From: Chelatococcus asaccharovorans
GTDB taxonomy: Bacteria > Pseudomonadota > Alphaproteobacteria > Rhizobiales > Beijerinckiaceae
Length of the DNA: 64,000 nt
Direction of reading: 5' to 3'
Assembly: GCF_003201475.1 (NCBI RefSeq)
Contig: NZ_QJJK01000017.1
Location: 1-64,000 of the forward strand
Part shown: positions 36,690 through 45,637 of the stretch, in pieces
How positions within the stretch are numbered: the stretch's first letter is position 1
Layout of the letters: the number at the start of each line of letters is the position of its first letter
The notes under the pieces: model-generated
The model's input: only the letters and a program-made list of their open reading frames with translations
Database searches by the model: none
What the model was told of the DNA's origin: nothing
Position numbers and translations under genes: made by a program

Positions 36690-37571
36690 TTGGACTGGGA
36701 CCATGCCCGCGTATTTCTCGCCGTCGCGCGTTCCGGCCAGATGCTCGGCGCCGCCCGCCGCCTGGGGCTCGACCACGCGACGGTCAGCCGGCGGCTCGCG
36801 GCGCTTGAGGCATCGCTGAAGACGAAGCTGGTGGAGCGCAGCACGCTTGGCTGTGTCCTGACCCCGGCCGGCGAGCATTTTCTAAGCGTTGCCGAGCGGG
36901 TCGAGCATGAGATGGCGGAGGTGCAGGCCGCGCTCGCCAATGCGGATCTCGCACTGGCGGGGGCCGTGCGCGTCGGCGCACCCGATGGCTTCGGCACCTA
37001 TTTCCTGGCCGAGCGTTTCGGCCCCTTCATCGCGCGCCACCCGGACCTTGTCATCCAGCTCGTGCCGCTGCCGCGCACCTTCTCCCTGTCGAAGCGCGAG
37101 GCGGATATCGCCGTCACTTTGGAGCGCCCGGAGAAGGGGCGCCTCGTCTCGCGCAGCCTCACCGACTACGGCCTCGGTGTCTATGCCGCGCGCAGCTATC
37201 TCGACAAAGCTCCTCCGCTTGCGACGCGCGACGATCTCGCCGCCCATACGCTGATCACCTATGTCGACGACCTCATGTTCAGCCGGGCGCTGGATTATTC
37301 CGCCGATCTTGCGGCCGCGACCTCGCGGCGCTTCGAATGCGCCAGCGTCACCGGCCAGATGGAAGCTGTCCGCGCGGGCGTCGGCATCGGCGTGCTTCAT
37401 GATTATGCCGCCCGCCGCTATCTCGAGCTGGTGCGCATCCTGCCGGATATCAGCTTCTCGCGCAGCTACTGGCTCGTGATGCATGCCGAGGGCCAGAAGC
37501 TGCGGCGCGTCACCGCCGTGGCGGACTTCATTGCGGCCGAGGTCAAGGCGAACCGACGGCTGTTTGCCTGA
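36690..37571 (+). CDS. LysR-family transcriptional regulator
   Basis: The 293-residue protein has an N-terminal winged helix (ARVFLAVARSGQMLGAARRL, then GLDHATVSRRLAALEASL) and a periplasmic-binding-protein-like effector domain from about residue 90. A TTG start is supported by AGGAGG at 36677-36682, seven bases upstream, and places the first residues (MDWDHARVF) where LysR proteins normally begin. It is divergent from mmsA, the usual arrangement of a LysR protein with its target. The effector is unknown. Confidence 0.92.
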   Translation: MDWDHARVFLAVARSGQMLGAARRLGLDHATVSRRLAALEASLKTKLVERSTLGCVLTPAGEHFLSVAERVEHEMAEVQAALANADLALAGAVRVGAPDGFGTYFLAERFGPFIARHPDLVIQLVPLPRTFSLSKREADIAVTLERPEKGRLVSRSLTDYGLGVYAARSYLDKAPPLATRDDLAAHTLITYVDDLMFSRALDYSADLAAATSRRFECASVTGQMEAVRAGVGIGVLHDYAARRYLELVRILPDISFSRSYWLVMHAEGQKLRRVTAVADFIAAEVKANRRLFA

Positions 37572-37577
37572 TCAGGC

Positions 37578-39074
37578 CTAGTCCGCCGTCCGTGCCCCGC
37601 GCACATGCTCATAGGCATCGCGCGCGCGCCGGCGGGCGGCGTCGTGGTCGACGATGGGCTTCGGATAGCTCTCGCCGAGCGTGACGCCCGCCTTCTCCAG
37701 CACGTCGGCGGGCGCCGCCCAGGGCTTGTGTAGCCATTTGTCGGGGAGGCCGGCGAGTTCCGGCACCCAGCGGCGGACATAGGCGCCGGCCGCGTCGAAG
37801 CGCTCGCCCTGGAGGATGGGGTTGAACACGCGCACATAGGGCGCGGCATCGGCGCCGCAACCGGCGACCCATTGCCAGTTGGCGGGGTTGGAGGCGGCAT
37901 CCGCATCCACGAGGGTATCCCACAGCCATTCTTCGCCACGCCGCCAGTCGATACCAAGGTGCTTGATGAGGAAAGACGCGACGACCATTCGCACGCGGTT
38001 GTGGACGGTCCCCTCATGCCAGAGCTGGCGCATGCCGGCATCGACGAGGGGATAGCCGGTCTGCCCGCGCCGCCAGGCGGCCTCGCCGGCGGTATCGTCG
38101 CGCCAGGGCATAGCCCGGAAGGCGGAATCGAGCGGTTCTGTCGCGATGTCCGGCTGGTGGAAGGCGAGGCTGGCGCAGAATTCACGCCAGATGAGCTCGG
38201 ACAGGAATTTCTCGATGTCGCGCTCCGGGGCCGCGCCCGCCTCCCGCGCATGAGCCGCGGCATGCCAGACCTGGAACGGGCTGATCTCGCCGGACCTGAG
38301 ATGCGGGGACAACCCGGAGACATGGCGCTTGGCCGGACAATCCCGCCCCTCTGCATAGCCCTTGAGGCCATTGTCGAGAAAATCCTTCAGCCGGGCGGCG
38401 GCACCCGCCTCGCCGGGCTGCCACGCGGCGCGCAGCCCTGCCGCCCAGTCTGGTTTCGGATTGGGCTTCTGACCGGGAAGAAGGCCCCAGTCCTCCAGCC
38501 GGTCGGAGGCGATATCGCGGGGCCCATCCGGCAGGGCGCTTGGAGCCGGCAGGGGGGCTCGCGGTGCGCCCAGGGCGCGCAAGGCCCTGGCGAAGGGCGT
38601 ATAGACCTTGAAAGGCGTGCCGGCCTTGTTCTTGAGGGCGAAGGGCTCGGCCAGAAGATTGGCCTGCAGGCTGTGGACCTCGATGCCGGCCGCCGTCAGC
38701 GCGGCCTTGACGGCGGTGTCGACGGCCACTGCGGCCGGCTCGTAGCGCCGGTTCCAGAACACCGCGCTGACTCCGGCCTCGGCACAGAGGCGCGGCAGGA
38801 TATCGAGTGCCCGTCCACGCCGCAGGATGAGACGGCCCCCTTTGTCGGCGATCGCCGAAGCGAGGGCCGCGAGGCTGTGGTGCAGCCACCAGCGCGCCGC
38901 GCCGCCCGGCAGCCGTGGCGCGTCCTTTCCTTCTTCCAGAATATAGAGCGCGATGAGCGGCGCGCCCGTATCAAGCGCTTTGCGCAGGGCCGGATTGTCC
39001 GCGAGCCTGAGATCGTCGCGGAACCACAGCAGGGCAGGGGCGTGGCCTGAGGAGCGATCGGCGGGCGTGTTCAT
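37578..39074 (-). CDS. phrB: Deoxyribodipyrimidine photolyase
   Basis: The 498-residue photolyase/cryptochrome-family protein repairs cyclobutane pyrimidine dimers using light and FAD. The N-terminal Rossmann domain begins ALLWFRDDLRLADNPALRKA. The FAD domain has GLSPHLRSGEISP, LIWREF, DAGMRQLWHEGTVHNRVRM, NPANWQWVAGCGADAAPYVR and FNPILQGERFD, which hold the dimer-binding and tryptophan-chain residues of class I CPD enzymes. Start MNTPADRS at 39074 is chosen; the open frame upstream crosses tandem repeats. It is convergent to lysR with a 6-base gap. Confidence 0.94.
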   Translation of the reverse strand: MNTPADRSSGHAPALLWFRDDLRLADNPALRKALDTGAPLIALYILEEGKDAPRLPGGAARWWLHHSLAALASAIADKGGRLILRRGRALDILPRLCAEAGVSAVFWNRRYEPAAVAVDTAVKAALTAAGIEVHSLQANLLAEPFALKNKAGTPFKVYTPFARALRALGAPRAPLPAPSALPDGPRDIASDRLEDWGLLPGQKPNPKPDWAAGLRAAWQPGEAGAAARLKDFLDNGLKGYAEGRDCPAKRHVSGLSPHLRSGEISPFQVWHAAAHAREAGAAPERDIEKFLSELIWREFCASLAFHQPDIATEPLDSAFRAMPWRDDTAGEAAWRRGQTGYPLVDAGMRQLWHEGTVHNRVRMVVASFLIKHLGIDWRRGEEWLWDTLVDADAASNPANWQWVAGCGADAAPYVRVFNPILQGERFDAAGAYVRRWVPELAGLPDKWLHKPWAAPADVLEKAGVTLGESYPKPIVDHDAARRRARDAYEHVRGARTAD

Positions 39075-39467
39075 AGGTCTGGCGAACCTGGATAGGGAAG
39101 CAACGAGGACTTGGGAACAACGAGGACTTGGAAGCAACGAGGACACGGGATCAACGAGCACATGGCCTGTCTACGCCGGTCAAGCGGCGCGGGATCACCG
39201 CGTGCCGGGAAAAGCGCAGGATCGGCGCGTCGCCGGCATCCGCGCAGCTTGAATCGATGTGTGAGGATCTCGCCCCAGGGGCTTGCGACAATTCCGTGAT
39301 TCGCCCCAGTTGAATCAATATCTTAACGTCGGTGCGGGCGGACGGCCGGCGCATTCGGAGGGGCGGTGCGGCGGAGGTCGGTACGACTAACGGGCCGATC
39401 GCCCGCACCGTCCGAGGCCGCGACATTTCGGACCTTGGCGCCGCGTTCGGGACCGTTGCCAGGGAGA
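39075..39467. other. Non-coding interval upstream of phrB and the monooxygenase
   Basis: The 445-base gap between two divergent genes holds four short tandem repeats at 39095-39163 and an AT-rich palindrome at its far end. The middle (39165-39460) has no recognisable gene or RNA. Confidence 0.6.
39095..39163. repeat. Four imperfect 17-bp tandem repeats
   Basis: The units are GGGAAGCAACGAGGACTT, GGGAACAACGAGGACTT, GGAAGCAACGAGGACAC and GGGATCAACGAGCACAT. The array starts about 20 bases upstream of the phrB ATG. Confidence 0.75.
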
Positions 39468-39485
39468 TATTTTAAGTATAAAATA
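39468..39485. promoter_or_regulatory. AT-rich palindromic operator upstream of the aromatic-CoA monooxygenase
   Basis: TATTTTA-AGTA-TAAAATA is a perfect 7-bp inverted repeat, 35 bases before the ATG. The flanking pattern resembles 45491-45509 in front of the SDR-marR operon, so the MarR protein encoded there is a likely binder. Confidence 0.6.
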
Positions 39486-39519
39486 ATTTCCGTCACAGCT
39501 TGAAAGCGGGGCATCAGCC

Positions 39520-41889
39520 ATGAAGATCACGGTAGTGGGGGGCGGGCCGGGCGGCCTGTACAGCGCGCTTCTGACCAAGAAGGCACGGCCGGACTGGACC
39601 ATCGAGGTCTTCGAGCAGAACCGCGCGGACGACACCTTCGGTTTCGGGGTGGTCTTCTCGGACGACACGCTGGAGGAGTTTCTCTCGCGCGATCCCCAGT
39701 CCTACGAGCGCATCCGCGACCATTTCGCCTACTGGGACGACGTCGCCATCCATTACAAGGGCAACGAAATCCGCTGCGCCGGCAACGGCTTCTGCGGCAT
39801 TTCGCGGCAGGAACTGCTCACCCTTCTGCAGCAGCGCTGCCGCGAGGAGGGCATCGCGCTCACCTTCTCCGAGCGGATCGATCCCGCCGATCTCAAGACG
39901 CGTTTCGCCTCATCCGACATCATCATCGCGGCCGACGGCATCAATTCGCCGATCCGCGAGCATTTCCGCGACGCCTTCCAGCCCAGCATGACCCTGAAGT
40001 CCAACCGCTTCTGCTGGATGGGCTCGACGCGTCCCATGGACGAGTTCAACTATTTCTTCCGGGAGACCGAGCACGGCGTCATCTGCGCCCACACCTACCA
40101 ATATGAGGCGGGCCGCTCGACCTGGGTGTTCGAGATGGACGAGGCCTGCTGGCAGGGGCACGGCTTCGAGGAGTTCGACGAGGAAGGCTCGAAGGCCAAG
40201 CTCGAGGCCATCTACGCCGAGGAACTCCAGGGCCATCCGCTTCTGCTCAACCGCTCGAACTGGCGGCGCTTTCCGCGCATCTTCTGCGAGAACTGGTGGC
40301 ACGACAACATCGTCATCCTGGGCGACGCCAAGGCCTCGGCCCATTTCTCCATCGGCTCCGGCACCAAGCTCGCCATGGAATGCGCCATCGGCCTGTCGGA
40401 CGCCATTCTCGCCCATGCCGAGGAGAGCGTGGAGAAGGCCTTCAAAGCCTATGACGAGACGCGGCGTACGCCATGCCAGATCGTGCAGCACAACGCCGAC
40501 GTGTCACTGGCCTGGTTCGAGCATATGAACCGCGCCTTCGACATGGAGCCGATGCAGTTCGCCATGGTGGTGATGTGCCGGGCGAAGTCCATCACCTACG
40601 ACAATCTCATCGTGCGCGACCCGACCTTCGTGGAGAAGGCCGATACGGAATTCTACGAGCGGCTCTACCGCGAGACCGGCGACGACTATCGCAAAAGCCG
40701 GCCGACGCCGATGTTCACCAAGTTCCGCCTGCGCAGCATGGAACTGCCCAACCGCGTGGTGATGGCGCCGATGGCGCAATATTCAGCCGATGTGCAAGGC
40801 AATCTCACCGACTGGCATTTCGTGCATTACACCTCGCATGCGCTTGGTGGCATGGGGTTGATCTTCGCGGAGATGACCTGCCCCTCGCCGGATGCGCGCA
40901 TCACGCCCGGCTGCCCCGGCCTGTGGACCGATGACCATGAGGCCCAGTGGAAGCGCATCGCCGATTTCGTCCACACCCATTCCGCGGCCAAGATCGTGAT
41001 GCAGCTCGGCCATGCTGGCCGCAAGGGCTCGACCCAGCTCGGCTGGGAAAAGCCCGATTATCCGCTGGCCGAGGGCAACTGGCCGCTGTATTCAGCCTCG
41101 CCAATTCCGTGGTTCGATGGCATCAGCCAGCAGCCGGAGGCGCTGGACCGCGCCACCATGGACCGCATCAAGGCGGATTTCGTGCAAGGCGCGGAGCGTG
41201 CGGCACGCGCGGGCTTCGACATGCTGGAGCTGCACTGCGCCCACGGCTATCTCTTCGCGTCCTTCCTGTCGCCGCTGACGAACCAACGCACCGACGACTA
41301 CGGTGGCTCGATCGAGAACCGTCTGCGTTATCCGCTGGAGGTCTTCGCCGCCATGCGGGCCGTGTGGCCCGAGGATCGGCCGATGTCGGTCAGGATCTCG
41401 GCGTCGGACTGGAAGGAAGGCGGCATCTCGGAGGCGGAGACCTTCGCGATCGCCAAGGCCTTCCATGAGGCCGGCTGCGACCTGATCGACGTGTCCGCCG
41501 GCCAGACGGTGCCGGACCAGGAGCCTGTCTACGGCCGCATGTTCCAGGTGCAGTTCGCGGAGGCGATCCGCAACGTGCCGCAGATGGCGACCATGGCGGT
41601 CGGTGCCATCACCGAGCCCGGCCAGATCAACACCATCCTGCACACGCGGCGCGCCGATCTTGTGGCGCTGGCGCGCCCGCATCTGTGGAACCCCTATTTT
41701 GCGCATCAGGCCGAGGCCTGGTATGGCGCGCGCAACCAGTTCTGGCCGAAGCCTTACCTCGCAGGCCGGAACCAGGCGCATCGCGAGATGGAGAAGACCC
41801 GCGAGAAGCAGATCGCCCTGCAGGTCAAGGCGCGGCCGGCCCGCCACGCCCGGCCGCAGGTCGAGGAGCGGCCGCTCGCGGCGGAGTAA
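39520..41889 (+). CDS. Fused FAD monooxygenase / OYE-like reductase: 2-aminobenzoyl-CoA monooxygenase/reductase-type
   Basis: The 789-residue protein joins two flavoenzymes. The N-terminal half is a class A FAD hydroxylase with VVGGGPGGLYSALLTKK, DDTFGFGVVFSDDTLEE and ILGDAKASAHFSIGSGTKLA. The C-terminal half (from about 405) is an Old Yellow Enzyme-type reductase with NRVVMAPMAQYSADVQGNL, LGHAGRKGS and HCAHGYLFASFLSPLTNQR. This fusion is known for Azoarcus 2-aminobenzoyl-CoA monooxygenase/reductase and for enzymes annotated as salicylyl-CoA 5-hydroxylase. Beta-oxidation-like genes converge on it. No CoA ligase is in the window. Confidence 0.88.
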   Translation: MKITVVGGGPGGLYSALLTKKARPDWTIEVFEQNRADDTFGFGVVFSDDTLEEFLSRDPQSYERIRDHFAYWDDVAIHYKGNEIRCAGNGFCGISRQELLTLLQQRCREEGIALTFSERIDPADLKTRFASSDIIIAADGINSPIREHFRDAFQPSMTLKSNRFCWMGSTRPMDEFNYFFRETEHGVICAHTYQYEAGRSTWVFEMDEACWQGHGFEEFDEEGSKAKLEAIYAEELQGHPLLLNRSNWRRFPRIFCENWWHDNIVILGDAKASAHFSIGSGTKLAMECAIGLSDAILAHAEESVEKAFKAYDETRRTPCQIVQHNADVSLAWFEHMNRAFDMEPMQFAMVVMCRAKSITYDNLIVRDPTFVEKADTEFYERLYRETGDDYRKSRPTPMFTKFRLRSMELPNRVVMAPMAQYSADVQGNLTDWHFVHYTSHALGGMGLIFAEMTCPSPDARITPGCPGLWTDDHEAQWKRIADFVHTHSAAKIVMQLGHAGRKGSTQLGWEKPDYPLAEGNWPLYSASPIPWFDGISQQPEALDRATMDRIKADFVQGAERAARAGFDMLELHCAHGYLFASFLSPLTNQRTDDYGGSIENRLRYPLEVFAAMRAVWPEDRPMSVRISASDWKEGGISEAETFAIAKAFHEAGCDLIDVSAGQTVPDQEPVYGRMFQVQFAEAIRNVPQMATMAVGAITEPGQINTILHTRRADLVALARPHLWNPYFAHQAEAWYGARNQFWPKPYLAGRNQAHREMEKTREKQIALQVKARPARHARPQVEERPLAAE

Positions 41890-41908
41890 GGCTACGCGGG
41901 TGCATTTC

Positions 41909-42013
41909 TAGAGCATTTTCGAGCGAAGTGGACACCGGTTCGCGTGAAGAAAATGCGTAGAATCAAAGACCCGGAGCACTTCCGGTGAACCGGAGTTCAC
42001 CGGAAATGCTCTA
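41909..42013. repeat. 105-bp MITE-like element with 10-bp terminal inverted repeats
   Basis: TAGAGCATTT at 41909-41918 and AAATGCTCTA at 42004-42013 are exact inverted copies. The interior has ACACCGGTTCGCG and other short dyads. It has no coding capacity and resembles the GAGCAT-type palindromic repeats of Hyphomicrobiales. A related fragment lies at 55033-55080. Confidence 0.65.
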
Positions 42014-42015
42014 GG

Positions 42016-42141
42016 CGCCGGTCATCCCGGGGCAAGCCGTGAGGCTTGAGCCCGGGACCCATGACCACTGTCGATGATCCATGAAGACGCGCGGTGCGCA
42101 TGGATCCCGGACAGCCGCTCAGCGGCTTCCGGGATGACCGC
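42016..42141. repeat. Intergenic palindromic repeat (RIME-like), copy C
   Basis: It begins GGTCATCCCGGGGCAAGCC, has GGGACCCATGACC and GCGCATGGATCCCGG inside, and ends CTTCCGGGATGACC. It lies next to the MITE-like element between convergent genes. Confidence 0.7.
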
Positions 42142-42159
42142 GCGAGTAGTCCGGAAGCG

Positions 42160-43335
42160 TCACCCCGCCGCGAAATCTGCGAGCGTCTGGCGGGCGATGA
42201 TGACCTTCTGCACCTCGCTCGCGCCTTCATAGATGCGCAACGCGCGGATATCGCGGTAGAGTTCCTCGACCTTCGAGCCGGTGCGCACGCCGTCGCCGCC
42301 GTGGAGCTGCACGGCGGTGTCAATGACGCGCTGGGCGTTCTCGGTGGCGACGAGCTTGGCGAGCGAAGCCTCGCGGGTAATGCGCGCCGCACCATTGTCC
42401 TTGGTCCAGGCGGCGCGATAGACCATCAAGGCGGCCGCTTCCACGTCCGTCACCATGTCCGCGATCTGCCCCTGAACCATCTGCAGATCGGCGAGCGGGC
42501 CGCCGAAGAGCTGGCGTGTCGTCACGCGCTGCAGCGCCTCGTCGAGCGCCCGGCGTGCGAAGCCGAGCGCTGCCGCCCCCACCGTCGAACGGAAGACGTC
42601 GAGCGTCGCCATGGCGATCTTGAAGCCCTCGCCCGGCTTGCCGATGCGGTTGGCGACGGGCACGCGGCAGGCGTCGAAGGAAAGGCGGGCGAGCGGATGC
42701 GGCGCGATGGTGTCGAGCCGCTCGGCGATGGTGAAGCCGGGCGCGCCGGCCTCCACGACGAAGGCCGACATGCCTTTCGTGCCGGGGCCCTCGCCGGTGC
42801 GGCAGAAGACGACATACTGATCGGCGATGCCGCCGTTGGAAATCCAGGTCTTCTCGCCGGTGATCCGCACATGGTCGGGCCCGTCCGGCTCGGCGGTCGT
42901 GGCCAGTGCTGCGACATCGGAGCCGGCGACCGGTTCGGTCAGCGCGAAGGCGGCGATCGCCTCGCCGGCGGCGACGCGCGGCAGATAGCGCGCCTTCTGC
43001 TCCTCCGTGCCGAACAGGCAGATGGGGCCTGAGCCGAGCCCCTGCATCGCGAAGGCGAAGTCCGCCAGTCCGTCGGCGTAGCCCAGCGTCTCGCGGATAA
43101 GGCAGAGCGAACGCACGGCGAGCTTGTCGGCCTTGCCGCCATGGGGGGCGACGACCGCATGGCGCAGGATGCCGGCGCGGCCGAGGGCATCCACCAGCCG
43201 GCGGCAGGAGCCATCCACGTCGTGGTGATCGACGAGGCTGGGCACGGTCTCCTTGGCGAAGGCCGCGATCTCATCCCGAAGCGCGCGGTGGGCCGCCTCA
43301 AAGAACGGCCAGTCGAGAAAGCGTGTATCGACCAT
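42160..43335 (-). CDS. Acyl-CoA dehydrogenase
   Basis: The 391-residue FAD protein has the family signatures [57 protein letters not shown] and [19 protein letters not shown] with [10 protein letters not shown]. The EGASE Glu is the position of the usual catalytic base in many members. Start ATG 43335 is one base after the hydratase stop (TGAGATG), so it is translationally coupled to the upstream gene. The product probably acts on a CoA intermediate after aromatic ring reduction, as AbmD-like enzymes are thought to. The longer open frame is rejected. Confidence 0.9.
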   Translation of the reverse strand: MVDTRFLDWPFFEAAHRALRDEIAAFAKETVPSLVDHHDVDGSCRRLVDALGRAGILRHAVVAPHGGKADKLAVRSLCLIRETLGYADGLADFAFAMQGLGSGPICLFGTEEQKARYLPRVAAGEAIAAFALTEPVAGSDVAALATTAEPDGPDHVRITGEKTWISNGGIADQYVVFCRTGEGPGTKGMSAFVVEAGAPGFTIAERLDTIAPHPLARLSFDACRVPVANRIGKPGEGFKIAMATLDVFRSTVGAAALGFARRALDEALQRVTTRQLFGGPLADLQMVQGQIADMVTDVEAAALMVYRAAWTKDNGAARITREASLAKLVATENAQRVIDTAVQLHGGDGVRTGSKVEELYRDIRALRIYEGASEVQKVIIARQTLADFAAG

Positions 43336-43336
43336 C

Positions 43337-44188
43337 TCAATCGCCCTTGAAAACCGGCTTTTCCTTCGCGACGAAGGCATGGTAGGCGCGGGCGAAGTCC
43401 TCCGTCGTCATGCACAGCGCCTGGGCGATGGCCTCCGACTCGATGGCGTCGTCGACGCTCATGGCCCATTCCATGTGCAGCATGCGTTTGGTGACGCCAT
43501 TGGCGAAGGTCGGGCCGTCGACGATGCGCTGCGCGAGCAGGGTCGCGGCGTCGGCCAGTTCCTCGGCCGGGACGATGCGGCTGAAGAAGCCCCAGCGCTC
43601 GCCCTCGTCGGCGCCCATGGCGCGGCCGGTGAACAGGAGTTCGCTGGCCCGGCCCTGGCCGATGATGCGCGGCAGGATGGCGCAGGCGCCCATGTCGCAG
43701 CCGGCGAGGCCCACCCGGTTGAACAGGAAGGCGACCTTGGCCTCGGGCGCCGCCAGGCGCATATCCGACGCCATCGCCATGATGGCGCCGGCGCCGACGC
43801 AGATGCCATCGACCGCGGCGATGATCGGCTGCGGGCAGGCGCGCATGGCCTTGACGAGATCCCCGGTCATCTCGGTGAAGCGCAGGAGATCGGTCGTCTT
43901 CATGGCGACGAGCGGCCCGATGATGTCGTGGACGTCGCCGCCGGAGGAGAAATTGCCGCCTTCGCCACTCAAGATGAAGGCTTTGACCTCGCCATCCGTG
44001 CGCGCGGCGCGAAAGATCGCCGTCAATTCGCCGTAGGATTCGAAGGTCAGCGGGTTCTTGCGCTCGGGCCGGTTGAGGGTGACCCATGCGATCCCACCGG
44101 ACACGTTCAGCATCACATGCCGGGCCTGATAGGCGGAGAGGGGGCCGGCGACGACCGCGCCTCCAAGAACTACACCACTCGCCGTCAT
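43337..44188 (-). CDS. Enoyl-CoA hydratase/isomerase (crotonase) family protein
   Basis: The 283-residue crotonase has the start [18 protein letters not shown], the first oxyanion-hole segment [10 protein letters not shown] and the second [20 protein letters not shown]. The family's second catalytic Glu region reads [18 protein letters not shown], with Asp/Met where hydratases usually have Glu. The exact reaction is therefore open; ring hydrolysis or isomerisation is possible. The ATG overlaps the marR stop (ATGA). It lies in the operon between marR and the acyl-CoA dehydrogenase. Confidence 0.88.
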   Translation of the reverse strand: MTASGVVLGGAVVAGPLSAYQARHVMLNVSGGIAWVTLNRPERKNPLTFESYGELTAIFRAARTDGEVKAFILSGEGGNFSSGGDVHDIIGPLVAMKTTDLLRFTEMTGDLVKAMRACPQPIIAAVDGICVGAGAIMAMASDMRLAAPEAKVAFLFNRVGLAGCDMGACAILPRIIGQGRASELLFTGRAMGADEGERWGFFSRIVPAEELADAATLLAQRIVDGPTFANGVTKRMLHMEWAMSVDDAIESEAIAQALCMTTEDFARAYHAFVAKEKPVFKGD

Positions 44189-44703
44189 GTTTCCTCTCCA
44201 CGCTTTATGCCCGCCCGGACTGACGTTTTCAGCTTGCCGAGCAGGTTCATCAGATGATCGATATCGGCGGGCTCGAGCCCATCGAACATCCGGCCGATCC
44301 ATTCGCCGTGTTCGTCGGCCATGGCCTTGAAGGCCTTGCGCCCTTCCTCCGTCATCCGCACGATCTGTGTGCGCCTGTCCTGCGGCAACGCCGTGCGCGT
44401 GACATGGCCGCTGGCGAGCAGGCGCTCGACGATGGCCGTGACATTGCCCGCCGAGACCATCAGACGCTTGGAGACTTCGCCGAGGACGAGCCCGTCTTCG
44501 GCTTTCTCCAACTGCGCGAGCAGGTCGAAACGCGGCAGGGTGAAGTCGAATTCGTCGCGAAGCTGGCGGCGGATCTCGTTTTCGATCAGCGTCGAACAGG
44601 TGAGGAGGCGCAGCCACAGGCGCAGTTCCGCGCGGTGGTCGGCGGGGGCTTCCGCCACTTTGGTCTCGGCATCGATCCAGGGGTCGACGTCGGTCGTGCT
44701 CAC
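44185..44703 (-). CDS. MarR-family transcriptional regulator
   Basis: The 172-residue winged-helix repressor has [20 protein letters not shown], the recognition part [20 protein letters not shown] and the wing [20 protein letters not shown]. The GTG start overlaps the SDR stop (GTGA). MarR proteins in such clusters usually respond to the aromatic CoA thioester. Two similar AT-rich palindromes, in front of the monooxygenase and in front of this operon, are likely sites. It is encoded inside the operon it probably controls, giving autoregulation (inference). Confidence 0.93.
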   Translation of the reverse strand: MSTTDVDPWIDAETKVAEAPADHRAELRLWLRLLTCSTLIENEIRRQLRDEFDFTLPRFDLLAQLEKAEDGLVLGEVSKRLMVSAGNVTAIVERLLASGHVTRTALPQDRRTQIVRMTEEGRKAFKAMADEHGEWIGRMFDGLEPADIDHLMNLLGKLKTSVRAGIKRGEET

Positions 44704-45437
44704 ACCTCACCTCCGGCAATGACGATACATTGTCCAGTCATAGCGGCTGCGCCGTCGCTCGCAAGCCAGACGGCGGCACTCGCCACTTCTTCAGGCTTGA
44801 TAAGCCGCCCAAGGGGATTGGATGCGGTGAAATGGGCTTTGGCCTCCTCGGCGGACCGCTGTGTCTTGGCGACAATGCTCTTGACGCTGTCCGCGACGAG
44901 ATCCGTATCCGTGTAACCCGGGCAGACGGCATTGATGGTCACGCCGGTCTTGGCCATCTCCAGCGCAACCGCACGCGTCAGCCCGACGACGGCGTGCTTG
45001 GCCGCCACATAGGCGGACACATAGGCATAGCCCTTGACCCCCGCGGTGGAGGCGACATTGATCACGCGGCCGAAACCGCGCTCGATCATGCCGGGAAGCG
45101 CCGCGCGCATGGCCTCGGCGGCGCTCTCCACATTCAGCGCCATCATGCGGCTGAAAAGCGCGCGATCGCTCTTCAGGAACGGCGCGGTGCCGGCGCCGCC
45201 GGCATTGTTGACGAGGATGTCGTAGCCCGCGCCGGCGATGGCGGCGAGACGATCGACGTCGGTCACGTCGACGACCTCGCCGCGCGCCGCGACGCCCTGC
45301 GCCAAGGCTTCGTCGAGCGAGGCGCGGTTGCGTCCGAGGATCGTGACGTCATGGCCCGCGGCCGTCATCGCGGTCGCAATGGCGCGCCCGATCCCCCGAC
45401 TTCCCCCCGTCACCAGCGCGCGCCGCCCTACCATCAT
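44700..45437 (-). CDS. SDR-family 3-hydroxyacyl-CoA dehydrogenase-like protein
   Basis: The 245-residue short-chain dehydrogenase has [22 protein letters not shown], catalytic Ser in VASTAG and YVAAKHAV with the Lys. It is first in a four-gene coupled operon with marR, the hydratase and the acyl-CoA dehydrogenase. In the Azoarcus 2-aminobenzoate cluster an SDR fills the beta-hydroxyacyl-CoA dehydrogenation step, which is the probable role here. Met codons 1 and 2 are adjacent, so the start is uncertain by one residue. Confidence 0.85.
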   Translation of the reverse strand: MMVGRRALVTGGSRGIGRAIATAMTAAGHDVTILGRNRASLDEALAQGVAARGEVVDVTDVDRLAAIAGAGYDILVNNAGGAGTAPFLKSDRALFSRMMALNVESAAEAMRAALPGMIERGFGRVINVASTAGVKGYAYVSAYVAAKHAVVGLTRAVALEMAKTGVTINAVCPGYTDTDLVADSVKSIVAKTQRSAEEAKAHFTASNPLGRLIKPEEVASAAVWLASDGAAAMTGQCIVIAGGEV

Positions 45438-45490
45438 TGATCCACTTTTTGTCGGCTGAATGGCGGGAAGTGTAGTCTGGCGCGGAAATA

Positions 45491-45509
45491 GTTCAAGCTC
45501 AAAATAATT
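45491..45509. promoter_or_regulatory. Palindrome-like operator upstream of the SDR-marR operon
   Basis: GTTCAAGCTCAAAATAATT matches the site at 39468-39490 in 15 of 20 aligned bases. It lies about 55 bases before the SDR start. A candidate MarR site. Confidence 0.5.
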
Positions 45510-45554
45510 AGCGTCGCTGGCCGGGCGGAGGCGCGAAACGCCCTCCGAGCCAAT

Positions 45555-45572
45555 GGTTGCGACAGGGTTGCA
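45555..45572 (+). promoter_or_regulatory. Candidate PutA operators (GTTGCA type)
   Basis: GGTTGCG at 45555-45561 and GTTGCA at 45567-45572 are one helical turn apart, about 65 bases before putA. E. coli PutA binds GTTGCA sites. The encoded PutA has the matching ribbon-helix-helix domain, so autorepression is likely. Confidence 0.55.
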
Positions 45573-45637
45573 CCATTCCCGCGATGGAGGTATAACCCGC
45601 GGCGAATGTCGGGTTTTACCCCCACGGGAGGGGCAGC

